Shown here piece by piece: positions 32,013 to 43,689 of a stretch of DNA of 64,000 bases. Under the pieces are notes generated by a model. The model was not told the origin of the DNA. It ran no database searches and saw nothing but the letters and a program-made list of their open reading frames with translations. A program made the translations under genes and the position numbers. Numbering within the stretch: position 1 is the stretch's first letter; the number at the start of each line of letters is the position of its first letter. The stretch is from Diphasiastrum complanatum (Eukaryota > Streptophyta > Lycopodiopsida > Lycopodiales > Lycopodiaceae): positions 36,047,078 through 36,111,077 of the forward strand of contig CM055095.1 in NCBI GenBank assembly GCA_029204225.1, given 5' to 3'.

Positions 32013-32635
32013 GTTCGGCAAGTTCTAACAGGTCTCTTGGCACAGTCAATGCACACATTTCTCAGTGATGAATTACAAAGGAAACCTGTGTCAATGGATT
32101 AACGTGAAGGCAGTTCAGCACAAGATCCAAGGTAAAGTGCAATCACGAAGCCTTTAGATGGGAAGTGCACTAACAAGGGAAAGACTAAGGTTGATGATTG
32201 TCCCTTAACGAGCAAGATTCAACCAAAGTCTACTTGTGCCACAATGCAACAGACCACCACACCAACGCCAAATCCAGGTGTAACAATACTTCAAAGGCCA
32301 AATCCAGGGAATCCAAGCCCAAAAAGACCAATTTTACAGCAAGGACCAACACCTACCACAACAACACCTTGTTCTCAATTTGTAAGACTATGGAGGAGAG
32401 TATTTAGATTCAAACATACCACGAATACTTGGATAGACAAAGTAGTCAAGCAAGCATGTCGTATCCACATTACGAATTGGGAGAGTCTATGACATTGGGA
32501 ACAGTTGCGCCAATCTATGAGGAACAATATGAGCAAGATTTATCTTGGGATACTCTGATGGAATGCTTCGACTACCCATTTGTCAATGAACAAGGTGATC
32601 AGGAATGGCCACCAGATTCTTATGGATATTATTGA
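32013..32635 (+). pseudogene. C-terminal part of the gag-only family ORF, copy I
   Basis: Encodes, with frameshifts, the proline-rich TPNPGVTILQRPNPGNPSPK, then SSQASMSYPHYELGESMTLG and the terminal DLSWDTLMECFDYPFVNEQG ending ...DSYGYY and a stop at 32633-32635. The N-terminal capsid-like part and zinc knuckles are missing because an LTR piece is fused in front. Function of this C-terminal region is unknown; its conservation among four copies suggests it is a real part of the element's protein. Confidence 0.75.
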
Positions 32636-32657
32636 AAATCTAGCAAGTCCACATTCT

Positions 32658-33122
32658 TGTTGATTGCCATCAGCCAATAAAGTCTCCGGTTTTATGTAAG
32701 CGAATTATATCCATGTTTTTTCTGAAGCATCCATGTCCCAGCAATAAACGGGCCGACAACAGCTCTCCTCCACGACAAATGCAGGCATAGTGCCGAGGGA
32801 TCGACACTACTTTGGGCGAAGACCCTGTTGTGGGTATCTCATGTACACAAATAAATAGGTGGGTCCTGTCACTTAAAATAATGTTGGCCAAGCCTTACCT
32901 AGTGGGCCCCGCCATAGTATACTATACATTTAGAGTAATAAGTGCAAGGGCATTACATCATGTGTGTGTAAGCCCAACCCAATGAGCAAATTGCTAGTTG
33001 TTTCAAGTTGTTCTATAGAGACTTGGGCACTAGGTGTAGATAAATAAGTTAAAGGCCCAAGTTCACAAAGTCAAGTTAAAAATAAGAAATCTAATTTGTA
33101 CAAAGTAAGACTCACATGATTC
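32658..33122 (+). repeat. LTR 5' part of the gag-only family, copy I
   Basis: Begins TGTTGATTGCCATCAGCCAA, exactly 22 bp after the preceding stop codon, as in the other copies, and runs to ACTCACATGATTCAT. It matches 34045-34514. The TATA box, the (TC)n tract and the U5 end are missing; ORF sequence follows directly. Confidence 0.8.
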
Positions 33123-34022
33123 ATCCATGAGTTAATCATCCATGCCGAGATTGCTTGATGAGAAATTCACAATTAGCTAGGAGGCATTTGGCTTATGTAA
33201 ACTGACATCATGCACCTGTGTTGATCAACCCACCTAATGATAAAATGCACTATAAACAGACAATCTGACAAAAGTCTCCAAGTACGCAGAGATACCCATG
33301 AACAGACAAGTAACACCATCATAGAAGACAGAGCTGGTTGAATCTATCAAGCCAATGATAGCTGAGAAAGTCAAGAAATTGGCAACTGAGGAAGGCCGAC
33401 AGGTTCTATCAGGTATCTTGGTGCAATCAATAGACACATTTTTTAGTGTTGAATTATAAAGAAAACATGTGTCAATGGAGCGACGTGAAGGCAGTTCAGC
33501 ACAAGATCGAAGGAAAAGCGCTATCACGAAGCCTTCAGATGAGAAGTGCACTAACAAGGGAAAGACTAAGGTTGATGATTGTTCCTTAACGAGCAAGATT
33601 TAGCCAAAGTCTACTTGTGCCACAATGCAACAGACCCCACCACACCAACGCCAAATCCGGGTGTAACAATACTTCAAAGGCCAAATCCAGAGAATCCAAA
33701 CCCAAAAAGGCCAATTGTACAGCAAGAATTAGCACCTACCACGACAACACCTTGTCCTAAATTTGTAAGATTGACTGCGGAGGAGAGTATTCAGGTTCAA
33801 GCATACCACAAATACCTGGATAGACAAAGTAGTCAAGCAAGCACGTCATATCTACATTACGAATTGGGAGAGTCTATGACATTGGGAGCAGTTGCACCAA
33901 TCTATGAGGAACAATATCAACAAGATTTATCTTGGGATACTCTGATGGAATGTCTCGACTACCCATTTGTCAATGAACAAGGTGATCAGGAATGACAACC
34001 AAACCCTTATGGGTATTATTGA
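33123..34022 (+). pseudogene. C-terminal part of the gag-only family ORF, copy II
   Basis: Starts inside the second zinc knuckle (VNHPCRDC) and continues through stops and frameshifts to an open frame from 33579: TPNPGVTILQRPNPENPNPK, FVRLTAEESIQVQAYHKYLD, GESMTLGAVAPIYEEQYQQD and LSWDTLMECLDYPFVNEQGD, ending at a stop at 34020-34022. It aligns with copy I and copy III, the longest version of the C-terminal tail. The 22-bp gap between stop and LTR is conserved. Confidence 0.75.
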
Positions 34023-34044
34023 AAATATAGCAAGTCCACGTTCT

Positions 34045-34705
34045 TGTTGATTGCCATCAGCCAATAAAGCCTCAGGTTTTGCGTAAGCGAATTATATCCA
34101 CGTTTTTCCTGAAGCATCCATGTCCCAACAGTAAATGGGCCGACAACAGCTCTCCTCCACAACAAATGCAAACATAGTGCCGAGGGACCGACACTACTTT
34201 GGGCCGAGGACCCTATTGTGGGTATCTCCTATACACAAATAAATAGGTGGTCCCATCACTTAAAATATTGTTGGCCAAGCCTTACCTAGTGGGCCTTGCC
34301 ACAGTACACTGTACAGTTAGAATAATAAGTGTGAGGGCACTAGTGTCCTAGTGTGTAAGCTCAATCCAATGAACACATTGCTAGTTGTTTCAAGATGTTC
34401 CATAGAGACTTGGGCCCTAGGTGTAAATAAATAAGTTAAATACCCAAGTTCACAAAGTCAAGTTAAAAGTAAGGAATCTAATTTGTACAAAGTAAGACTC
34501 ACATGATTCATGTGACTTGCTTTGTGCTTTCTTAGAACCATTAGATTTAAGTTGTGTTTGTTTGAAGGGCTTGGATTCAAATCTTTGCCCCAATGAAGTG
34601 GCCAATCAAAGTGAAATAGGCTCACCTTGGAAATTTATAAAAGGGAGCCATTTCCTTTGTATTGTATCTCTATTTTCATTCTAATACAACTCTGCTGGTT
34701 TTCTT

Positions 34706-34803
<98 letters not shown>
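34045..34803 (+). repeat. LTR of the gag-only family, plus strand
   Basis: From TGTTGATTGCC to the end of a (TC)n tract at 34709-34802. A TATA box (TATAAAAGG, 34636-34644) lies 70 bp before the microsatellite, so the tract is near or just after the transcription start. The U5 end present in the minus-strand LTRs (GACGACACA on the coding strand) is missing here. Confidence 0.8.
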
Positions 34804-34804
<1 letters not shown>

Positions 34805-35330
34805 GGATGCTCCTTCACTTATCCCTACCCTGCTATGCTATCGAACAAATGGACAACAGCTGACAAACCATTTCTTCAAAATTGCAAGGTCCAAATAACC
34901 TTTTAAACTTGCATAATAAAGTTTTCTTTGTTTAAATAAAGGGATTTTCCCACTTTTGTTGATTCCAAAAACATGACAAGACATTTTGAAATTTAAAATT
35001 CTTTTTGAAGGGAAATTAATTTTCCCTCTCTCACTCGCACTTTCCGGGAAACCACTTTACATGACATTATAAAACATGCAGTTTCAATGGCTACTCCACA
35101 CTACACTGAAAAGAGTTTGCTTCTCTCACTGCTAATGCAAATGCGCTCTACCAGTTCATCACTTGGCAAAAGATTTCATACGGTAAGTACTTCTTTTAAC
35201 ATTTTACTACAGTAGCTTGCTCTCTTATTGCTTGTAGCATTCAATAGGATGCTTTCGAAAGATTATTTTCAGATATGGCTAACAATACTCATCAAATGGT
35301 GTTTTATATCAACTTCTTATGAAGAAATAT
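34804..35330. other. Stretch between two LTRs of opposite orientation
   Basis: No element motif recognised. It contains CATACG|GTAAGTAC at about 35180, a good splice-donor-like sequence, preceded by an open stretch (MQMRSTSSSLGKRFH), but there is no support for an exon beyond that. Confidence 0.4.
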
Positions 35331-36318
<988 letters not shown>

Positions 36319-36340
36319 AGAACCTAGACTTGCCAGACTT

Positions 36341-36475
36341 TCAATAATACACATAAGGATCTGGTGGCCATATCAGATAACCTTGTTCATTGACAATTGG
36401 GTAGTCGAGGCATTCCATCAGAGGATCCCAAGATAAATCTTGCTAATATAATGGATCTCCATAGATCGGCGTGTC
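36341..36475 (-). pseudogene. ORF tail of the gag-only element in its original orientation
   Basis: The minus strand reads TPIYGDPLY, a stop, then QDLSWDPLMECLDYPIVNEQ and ...PPDPYVYY with a stop at 36341-36343. It corresponds to the last 40 residues of copies I and II. The sequence just upstream on this strand no longer matches; the missing part is on the plus strand ending near 38280. Confidence 0.8.
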
Positions 36476-36856
36476 AAATCTAGGTTGTAGTCACAATATC
36501 CATCAAGATCCAACATCCCTGGACTGAACCAAGTGAATGAACCGCAGATCAAGTTGATCAGTACCAAGAAAAATCAGTTTCCACCACCATCCATACCAAC
36601 CATCCATCTCTTCTTTCCACACTCTTCTGTCCATCTCCATATTCTCTTGACAGTATAACTTTCATTATGGTTATCTGTTAAATCCATTTCTGTTTCTGTT
36701 CACATCCATACGGATCCCTCTTTTCTTGATTCCTTTCTCCTCTTCTTTTTCTTCTTCCACTTCCAAAAAAAAGAAAAAGTTGGAACACCAGAGTCATTGA
36801 GCACATCTTGAAGCAATTCACCAACCAGCTACTTTGCGACATTCTAGTGCTGAACT
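36476..36856 (+). other. Region upstream of the inverted gag
   Basis: Pyrimidine-rich leader-like sequence. Between 36780 and 36900 a second frame reads NTRVIEHILKQFTNQLLCD, which looks like the gag domain shifted out of frame, so gag probably starts further upstream than 36857. Confidence 0.5.
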
Positions 36857-38289
36857 ATGGAGACCGCCCTTGTAGGATTATCAAAATTTAAAAAGTTCCC
36901 TGCTGAAACAATCCGAGACTACACCTATCGAATCTATCATCTAGTGAAGGACTGTAATCCACCGATTCCTGCATAGATTGTCATGGCAAAATACTATGTT
37001 GGACTGCCCAAAAGGATCACATCTAGTATGGTAGAATTAGCATCCTATGCGTCACCTGTACAACTCTGTAAGAATGCTGCCAAGATGGAAATCTCACTCG
37101 GGAAGAAGGATTTTCTCTATCTAGATGGGGAATCAGAAGAACAAAGGTCGACAACGAGCAATGATCCAACAAGAATGGAACCCCATGCAAGGCAACAAAG
37201 TGCAGCAAGGTCAAGCAGAACAAGTGCAGCGAAAGACCCAGAACCTTGCACTTTAAGCTGTCAGCAAGCTTATGCTCGTTCTATTAATAGCCTACCAGTC
37301 TATTTTGTGGAAGATCCTAAGGGGAATCTGTTACCGGTGTATGCCTATCAACTTAGAGGTGATGGCATACTGCACTCAGTTAGGTGCTATGGATGTGGAG
37401 GAAAACACGGACGTGCTGAATGTCCACACCGAGAGGATCTGTCAACATTTGATCCCTTGTGTTCACAATGCAGAGTTAATCATCCATGCCGAGATTGCCC
37501 GATGAGAAATTCACAAATAGCCAGGAGGCATTTGGCCTATGTAGATTGACATGCACCTGTGGTAACCCTTCCACCTCGAACGTACTACAAAAGAAAAATC
37601 TTAGTGCCACCGGGTTATGAAGCGAGTGACGAAGAAGAAAATCTGACAAAAGTTCCAAGGTATGCAAAGATACCCTCGGGCAAACAAGTAGAACCATCAC
37701 AGAAGACAAAGATGGTAGAATTCATCAAGCCAACGACTGTCGAGAAAATCAAGACATGGGCAACCGAGGAACTCCAACAGATTCTGTCAGGGCTTTTTTC
37801 ACACTCAATGCGAAAAATTCTTAGTGATGAATTACAAAGGGGGCTAGCGTCAAAAGGGCAACTTGAAGGCAATTCAGCACAAGATCCAAGAAAAAGTGCC
37901 ATCACGCAGTCTTCAACGGGAAAGTGCAATGACCAAGAGAAGACCAAAGTTGATGATTGTCCCTCAACGAGCAAGATTCAACCACAGTCTAATTATTCCA
38001 CAATTCAACAGACCCCCAAATCAATGCCAATTCGGGATATATCCATTCTTCAAAGGCCAAATCCAGGGAATCCAAGCCCAAAATGGCCAATTGTATAGCA
38101 AGAACCAGAACCTACAATGATAAAGCCTTGTCCTAAATCTATGATATTGACTGTTGAGGAAAGTCGTCAGGCTGATACATACTTCGAATACCTGGACAAA
38201 CAAGAGCATCAAGCAAACACGTCATATCCACATTATGATTTGGGGGAGTCTATGACATTGGGACCAGTTGCATCAGTTTCAATTGGCTA
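36857..38289 (+). pseudogene. Gag ORF of the gag-only family, copy III (longest)
   Basis: One frame of 477 codons with three in-frame stops (36977, 37547, 38096). N-terminal part: FPAETIRDYTYRIYHLVKDC and MAKYYVGLPKRITSSM, the C-terminal half of a retroelement capsid domain. Then two zinc knuckles: CYGCGGKHGRAEC and CSQCRVNHPCRDC (both CX2CX3HX4C), then a charged region, the proline-rich ILQRPNPGNPSPK repeat and GESMTLGPVASVS. There is no protease, reverse transcriptase or integrase. The protein would package element RNA in a partner's particles. The frame runs against the orientation of its own LTRs. A frameshift near 36890 hides the true start. Confidence 0.8.
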
Positions 38290-40310
38290 ATAGTGTGATT
38301 TTAGCCCCTTTTCTTGGTTCTTTGTGGGTGATTTTTTTTTTTTGGTTGAGATTTCTTCAGATCTGAGTGAATCTAACCTTCAACCTTCCTACAGTAGCTG
38401 TATATGGACCATTTCTAGACAATGTGAGTTTTGCAAGAGTTCTTGATGGGTAGATTTGTCAGGATCTTGAAAAAACTCAGTTTTTTGGCACTTTTTCTTA
38501 GATATTTCTAATCTAACCATTGGATCTTCACAAAAATTTCATAGTAGCCAGATCTTGGTTAGATCTATCTAAAAAACTCAAAGGTTACTTCCCAGCAGAT
38601 CTCAAAAAATCATGGAAAAAGTGCATTTTTTTGGGGTCTTTTTGCAAAATTTTAAGATTTTCTGGGAACAAACCCTCGCAGACTGGTATGCACTTGTATC
38701 TCAGTCAGATTCAGCTGCTCACCAAGCTAACAGAGTTACTTCTCAAGGAAACTCAAAAAATATTAAAAAAAGTGCATTTTTTGTGGTTTTTTTGCAAAAT
38801 TTTAAGATTTTCTAGGAATAAACCCTTGTAGACTGGTATGCACTTGTATCTTAGTCAAATTCAGCTGCTCACCAAGCTGCGAGAGTTACTTCCCAAGGAA
38901 ACTCAAACAATCTTAAAAAAATTGCATTTTTTTGTGGTTTTTTTGCAAAATTTTAAGATTTTCTTGGAATAAACCCTTGCAGACTGGTATGCACTTGTAT
39001 CTCAGTCAGATGCAGCTGCTCACCAAGTTACGAGAGTTACTTCCCAAGAAAACTTAAAAAATCTTGAAAAAAGTGCATTTTTTTGTGGTTTTTTTGCAAA
39101 ATATTAAGATTTTCTGGGAACAAACCCTCGCAGACTGGTATGCACTTGTATCTTAGTCAGATTCAGTTGCTCACTAATCTGCAAGAGTTACTTCCCAAAG
39201 AAACTCAAAAAATCTTGAAGAAAGTGTATTTTTTTGTGGTTTTTTTTGTAGAATTTTAAGATTTTCTGGGAACAAAACCTTGCAGACTGGTATGCACTTG
39301 TATCTCAGTCAGATTCAGTTGCTCACCAAGCTGCGAGAGTTACTTCCCTAGGAAACACAAAAAAATCTTGAAAAAACTTTTTGTGGTCTTTTGGCCAAAT
39401 TTTGAGATTTTCTGGGAACTAATCTTCGCAGGCTGGTATGTGCTTGTATCTAAGTCAGATGCACTTGCTTACCAAGTTGCGAGAGTTACTTCCCAGAGAA
39501 ACTCAAAAATTTGTTGTCTGAGAGGGTTCTAGGCCACTTTTTGCTCTTGGGAACCTTCACAGGGGCACTTTTCTTGGGATCTAACTCTCGCAGACTTCTC
39601 TGTGTCCTTGTCTCAGTGAGATGGAACTTCAGAGAGCTCTGCGAAGGTTACTTTCCAAGGAAACTCAAAAAATTGTTGGTTGAGAAGATTCTAGGCCAAT
39701 TTTTGCTCTTGGGAACCTTCACAGGGGCACTTTTTTTAAGATCTAACTCTCGCAGACTTCTCTGTGTCCTTGTCTCAGCGAGATGGAACTTCAAAGAGCT
39801 CTGCGAAGGTTAGTTTTGAGTTTTGAAATTTTTTTTTATTTTTACAAGGGATTTTTGAATTTTTATGGATTTTTCTTTGTTTTTTCAAAATCTAATGGGA
39901 AGTAACCTTCACAGGCTTCTATGTAGGTCTGGGACAGTACCCTGGAGCTGCTGCCAATCATGCGAAGGTTAGTTCTTGCTGGTTCTTGAGAAATCAAAAT
40001 CCGATGAGATTTTGGCTCCTTTTTTTTCCTCCAAAAACAGATTTTGGGCTTTTTTATTTTTATTTTTATGGATTTTTTGGATTAATGAAAGGATTGGGTG
40101 CTTGGATCTGATCCTCCCACCCCACAATCTCTCCCTACAGTGCAAACAAACAAAAAAATCATGAAAAAACATCAAAAACTAACACTACTCACACTATTCT
40201 ACCCTTAAAATTTGATTTTTTGATGAAAAAGAATGATGAGAGAGAAGAGAGAGATAGAGGAAAAGAGAAAGTGAGTAAGAAAGCTATGCGACGAAACGAG
40301 TGTGTGACGC
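38290..40310 (-). other. Leader of the gag-only element with tandem units
   Basis: Non-coding. Between 38677 and 39790 eight tandem units of about 146-162 bp start at or near 38681, 38831, 38982, 39133, 39285, 39431, 39593 and 39755. The first six share GACTGGTATGCACTTGTATC; the last two share GACTTCTCTGTGTCCTTGTC. Each unit carries CTCGCAG and, about 50-60 bases on, its complement CTGCGAG or a close variant. The block CTGGGACAGTACCCTGGAGC (near 39930) also occurs in the gypsy leader near 29578. Confidence 0.85.
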
Positions 40311-40328
40311 TCCCCGACAACGGCGCCA
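40311..40328 (-). promoter_or_regulatory. Primer-binding site, Tat/Athila-type gypsy
   Basis: The minus strand reads TGGCGCCGTTGTCGGGGA, one base from TGGCGCCGTTGCCGGGGA, the primer site common in plant Tat/Athila-lineage gypsy elements. It lies four bases from the LTR end and fixes the element's orientation as minus. Confidence 0.88.
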
Positions 40329-40332
40329 CTGT

Positions 40333-40611
40333 TGTGTCGTCGGTGTAGCATAGGGGTTCATCGCTGGGAGCGCCAACCTCGCCTTCACCTGCATAGCAAG
40401 AAGAGAGAGAGAGAGGAGAGAGGGGAGAAAGAGAGTTGAGAGAGGGAGAGAGAGAATGCCTAGGTTGAGAAAGGCTTCAGGGGCTCGAGCGCCTACCCAA
40501 AGCTATTCTATCCCAACATAGGGAGAGAGGGAGAAGAGAGAGGGAGAAGAGGCCAAAGCTATTCTATCCCAACGTAGGGAGAGAGGGAGAAGAGAGAGGG
40601 AGAAGAGAGAG

Positions 40612-40695
<84 letters not shown>

Positions 40696-41180
40696 TGGAG
40701 AAACCAAGAGAGTTTTATTAAGAAGAGAATGGAAGATGATAGAATACAAAGAAAATGACTCTCTCTTATAGATTTTAGAGGTGAGCCTCCTTTACTCTCA
40801 TTGGCCACTTCATTGGGGCAAAGATTCTAATCCAAGCCTTTCAAAGAAACACAACTTAAATCTAATGGTGCTAAGAAAGCACAAGGGCACTCACATGATT
40901 CATGTGAGTTTTAAGTTGGGCCCTCTTAGCTTTTTTATTTGCAACTTGACTTAGGGCCTCTAATGTCATTTTAGAGTTTTAAGCCCCTAGTCTCTTATTC
41001 CTAGGAGTTACAACTTGCTACTTGTGCTCATTGGTGGCTGGGCTTATACACACAGGATGCCAGTGCCTTGCACTTATTATTCTACTATACTGTGGTGGGG
41101 CCCACTAGGCAAGGCTTGGTCAACAATATTTTAGGTGGTGGGACCCACTTATTTATTTGTATACATGAAATACCCACAAT
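40333..41180 (-). repeat. LTR B (5' LTR) of the gag-only element, truncated
   Basis: Matches LTR A from TGTGTCGTCGGTG to ACCCACAATA at 41180, with an (AG)n tract at 40619-40689 and a local duplication of AGCTATTCTATCCCAAC near 40500 and 40557. The outer part of U3 is lost at a sharp join with copia gag sequence. Confidence 0.85.
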
Positions 41181-41691
41181 AGGAAATGGTAACTTGTCAG
41201 CAATGGACATATTGAGAGATCTGCATATATTTGATATGATGGTAGCGCACCATACTGGCCGCAATGATTACACATCAAATGCTTCACATTCCTTTGCGGA
41301 ATTGTTTTAGTAACAACGATGATCCGCATTTTCATATGAATGTGATGCTCATGTTAACATTGTTCAAAATATTGCTATTCAAAAGACTTTGCTAAGTTTA
41401 ATGGATTTTCAAGAGATCTTGATCATTGAAGAATATAAGCTTCAAGCAAGAGGTGGATCTACATCGACACTTCAAGATGAGGCTATGCTCACAAAGGGCA
41501 AAACCAAAAGTAAGTGGTCTAAAGGGCAAGATCAAGTGGATGCTTTTTCAAGTGGCAAAAAGAAGGATAGATCAAAGCTCAAGTGCTTCTATTGTGGCAT
41601 CAAAGGACACTTTGCAAGTGAGTGCTACAAGAAGAAGAGAGATCAAGCAGACAAGCAAGGTAATCTTACTCTTCAAAGTTCACTAGTCTAA
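41181..41691 (+). pseudogene. Ty1/copia gag C-terminal fragment with zinc knuckle
   Basis: Recognisable from 41350: NIVQNIAIQKTLLSLMDFQE, IIEEYKLQARGGSTSTLQDE, then a lysine-rich stretch and the zinc knuckle CFYCGIKGHFASEC (CX2CX4HX4C) at 41585-41626, ending NLTLQSSLV and a stop. It is close to the gag at 61955-63392 (IQKTLPSMEDLQEVL, LQGRGGSS). No protease follows; an LTR of the X family begins a few bases after the stop. Confidence 0.85.
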
Positions 41692-41699
41692 ATTTCATT

Positions 41700-42150
41700 T
41701 GAATAAACACTTTTTGAAAGTGTGGGAAAGTTAGAAGTTGAGTTTGAGTAAATTCAAATTTGAATGTTAGGTACTTTGAATCTAGACCCAAAAATAGTAG
41801 GGTTATCATTTTGGTGGGAAAGCCAAGTGGCCAAATAGAGTTTGAACCTGTTATAAAAGGATGTAACTCGTGGAGAGACATATCTTCTCTCTTCTCTATC
41901 TCATTTCATGCTTGTACATGGTCCTCTTGGGTTCGACTATCCATTGGTGCACTATACTTGTGATTGCATGCAATTCTATGTGTAGAATGATTGATATTTG
42001 TTATTTTTGGATCCACAAGTGTGAAATATAGTAGCTTGATGGTTTTTATGGATAACAATAGTACTTTATCATTTGATTCATGTTTGATCAAGTTCTATTA
42101 GAGTTCGTATCTCAATTTGTGTGTAGATGCTAATTTTTCTACATTGGTGA
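41700..42150 (+). repeat. LTR X family, copy c (both ends incomplete)
   Basis: Matches 45715-46165 of LTR X-a: AATAAACACTTTTTGAAAGT, ATTCAAATTTGAA, the TATA box TATAAAAGG at 41852-41860, and GTGCACTATACTTGTGATTG. The first 120 bp and the last 60 bp of the LTR are missing. Confidence 0.85.
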
Positions 42151-42480
42151 GATTGGTAGAGTAACTTCTTTTTTAACCGAAGATGTTTTTGTGGATTGGA
42201 TCATCAATGATCTGAAATCCTTCACAGTTTCAACATCATAAATGCAATATTCTTTATGTGATGTTGAAGAGCCAATGAAAATATACTTACAGTTGACTAG
42301 GTCTAGCTTCTTCCTCAGATCAAATGTTCTTTGTGCATAGCAGAGACATCTAAACACATGTAGGTGTTTCAGACTTGGTTTGTAACCATATTAGGAGTCA
42401 AATGGAATTTTGGAGTCAACTGCCTTTGTGTTGGAATAATTTTGTAGATAGTAGGTTGTAGAAATTGTTTTAGCTCAAAA
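42139..42480 (-). pseudogene. Ty1/copia integrase C-terminal fragment
   Basis: The minus strand reads IPFDS, a stop, YGYKPSLKHLHVFRCLCYAQ, then RKKLDLVNCKYIFIG and KEYCIYDVET, the canonical end of copia integrase (P..-L-VFGC--YAH, K-D-R---CIF-GY----KGYR-YD). No catalytic residues are included. It is an isolated scrap in opposite orientation to the neighbouring gag. Confidence 0.75.
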
Positions 42481-43338
42481 TTTCTTGGGTAGCTGAGCAT
42501 TAGACATCATGGATCATGCAACTTCCAACTCTACCGACTCAACCTGCTCTCTCTAATCGCTCTTTCCCTTATATAGTCGTTGAATGATCTTATGTTATTC
42601 TAATTACAGTTACAAGATCATTAACAGTTATGTACTTAATTAACAGAACGTTTATCCAATGGAGGGTGAAGATGTAGAAAACAGAATCTCCTTCGCAAGT
42701 GACTGCAGGAGCATGAAGACGTGATGACCGCAAAAGCGTAAAGTTGCAATCACAATCTCCTTTGCATGTGACTGCAAACGGTATCTTGCGGTGCCTTGGT
42801 GGGTGGCTAGGAGGTGCCTTGCGGTGCCTTGGCAGTGTCTTGCCTATTGAAGTTTGCATGTAAAAATGCAGACTGTTGGAGAAACAGTTTTGTTGGAAAC
42901 AAACAGGATCCTATTCTGATAGCCTTAATCCCTCAAAACATGACATATGTTTAAAGATCCTATCCAGAGTCCGCAAGGTTTCTCCAAGTATTATCAGATT
43001 TGCAGACATCCTGAGCAATCAGATAGATAGCAAACAACAACTATACTGGTAGTGACTCGGTTATCTTAATTGAAACTCAAAGTCAGAACAGATACATTGC
43101 TAATATGCTATCGGATGCACAATATGCGTTTGTTTGAAGATCATCACATACTTGAATCATACATGATTTGTTTATCAATCCATTACACTTCCATCTACCA
43201 GACAAATAGAACATGGACGATAAAGATTAATGATAACACAACAAGTAGCAACAAAATGCCACAACCAGTGGTTGCGAATAGAATTGCAAAAGTTGAACTG
43301 CCTTTGTTGTATTAGCAAAAGATAAAAGAGCATACATA

Positions 43339-43342
<4 letters not shown>
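42481..43342. other. Stretch without a recognised gene
   Basis: Contains a short imperfect repeat (TTGCGGTGCCTTGG, at about 42787 and 42821) and TTATATAG near 42570, but no coding motif. Confidence 0.4.

Positions 43343-43430
<88 letters not shown>
43343..43430. repeat. (CT)n microsatellite
   Basis: About 44 uninterrupted CT units; it is not inside an identified LTR, unlike the other AG/CT tracts in the window. Confidence 0.95.
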
Positions 43431-43432
<2 letters not shown>

Positions 43433-43447
43433 GCTGGTATATAAAAA

Positions 43448-43559
43448 GTGAAGGCTCACATGCCTATGTAAACATCCCTCATGCAGGAGGGGGAGACATG
43501 AAAAGTGAAGGCTCACACGCCTATGTAAACATCCCTCATACAAGAGGGGGAGACATAAA
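43448..43559. repeat. Tandem duplication, two units of 56 bp
   Basis: GTGAAGGCTCACA-GCCTATG, TAAACATCCCTCAT and GAGGGGGAGACAT occur twice back to back, directly after the CT tract. Confidence 0.88.
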
Positions 43560-43689
43560 AAGACACTGTCAGAGGCAACTGCTAGTAGTATTTACAGAGT
43601 CGCATTGGTTGGCATCTCCATCAGGTTCACACACACACTTAGGTAGCATAGTCCGATAAGGGTCAAAAAATAGTTCCCAAAATGGTCCT

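Noticed and set aside
34627-34898. Long serine-leucine open frames over CT/AG tracts (also at 35228-35780, 40503-40808, 43175-43543)
   Set aside because: They are translations of dinucleotide repeats inside LTRs and carry no coding signal.
38677-39790. Regularly spaced repeats reminiscent of a CRISPR array
   Set aside because: Units are 146-162 bp, lack short repeats with unique spacers, and lie in a plant retrotransposon leader.
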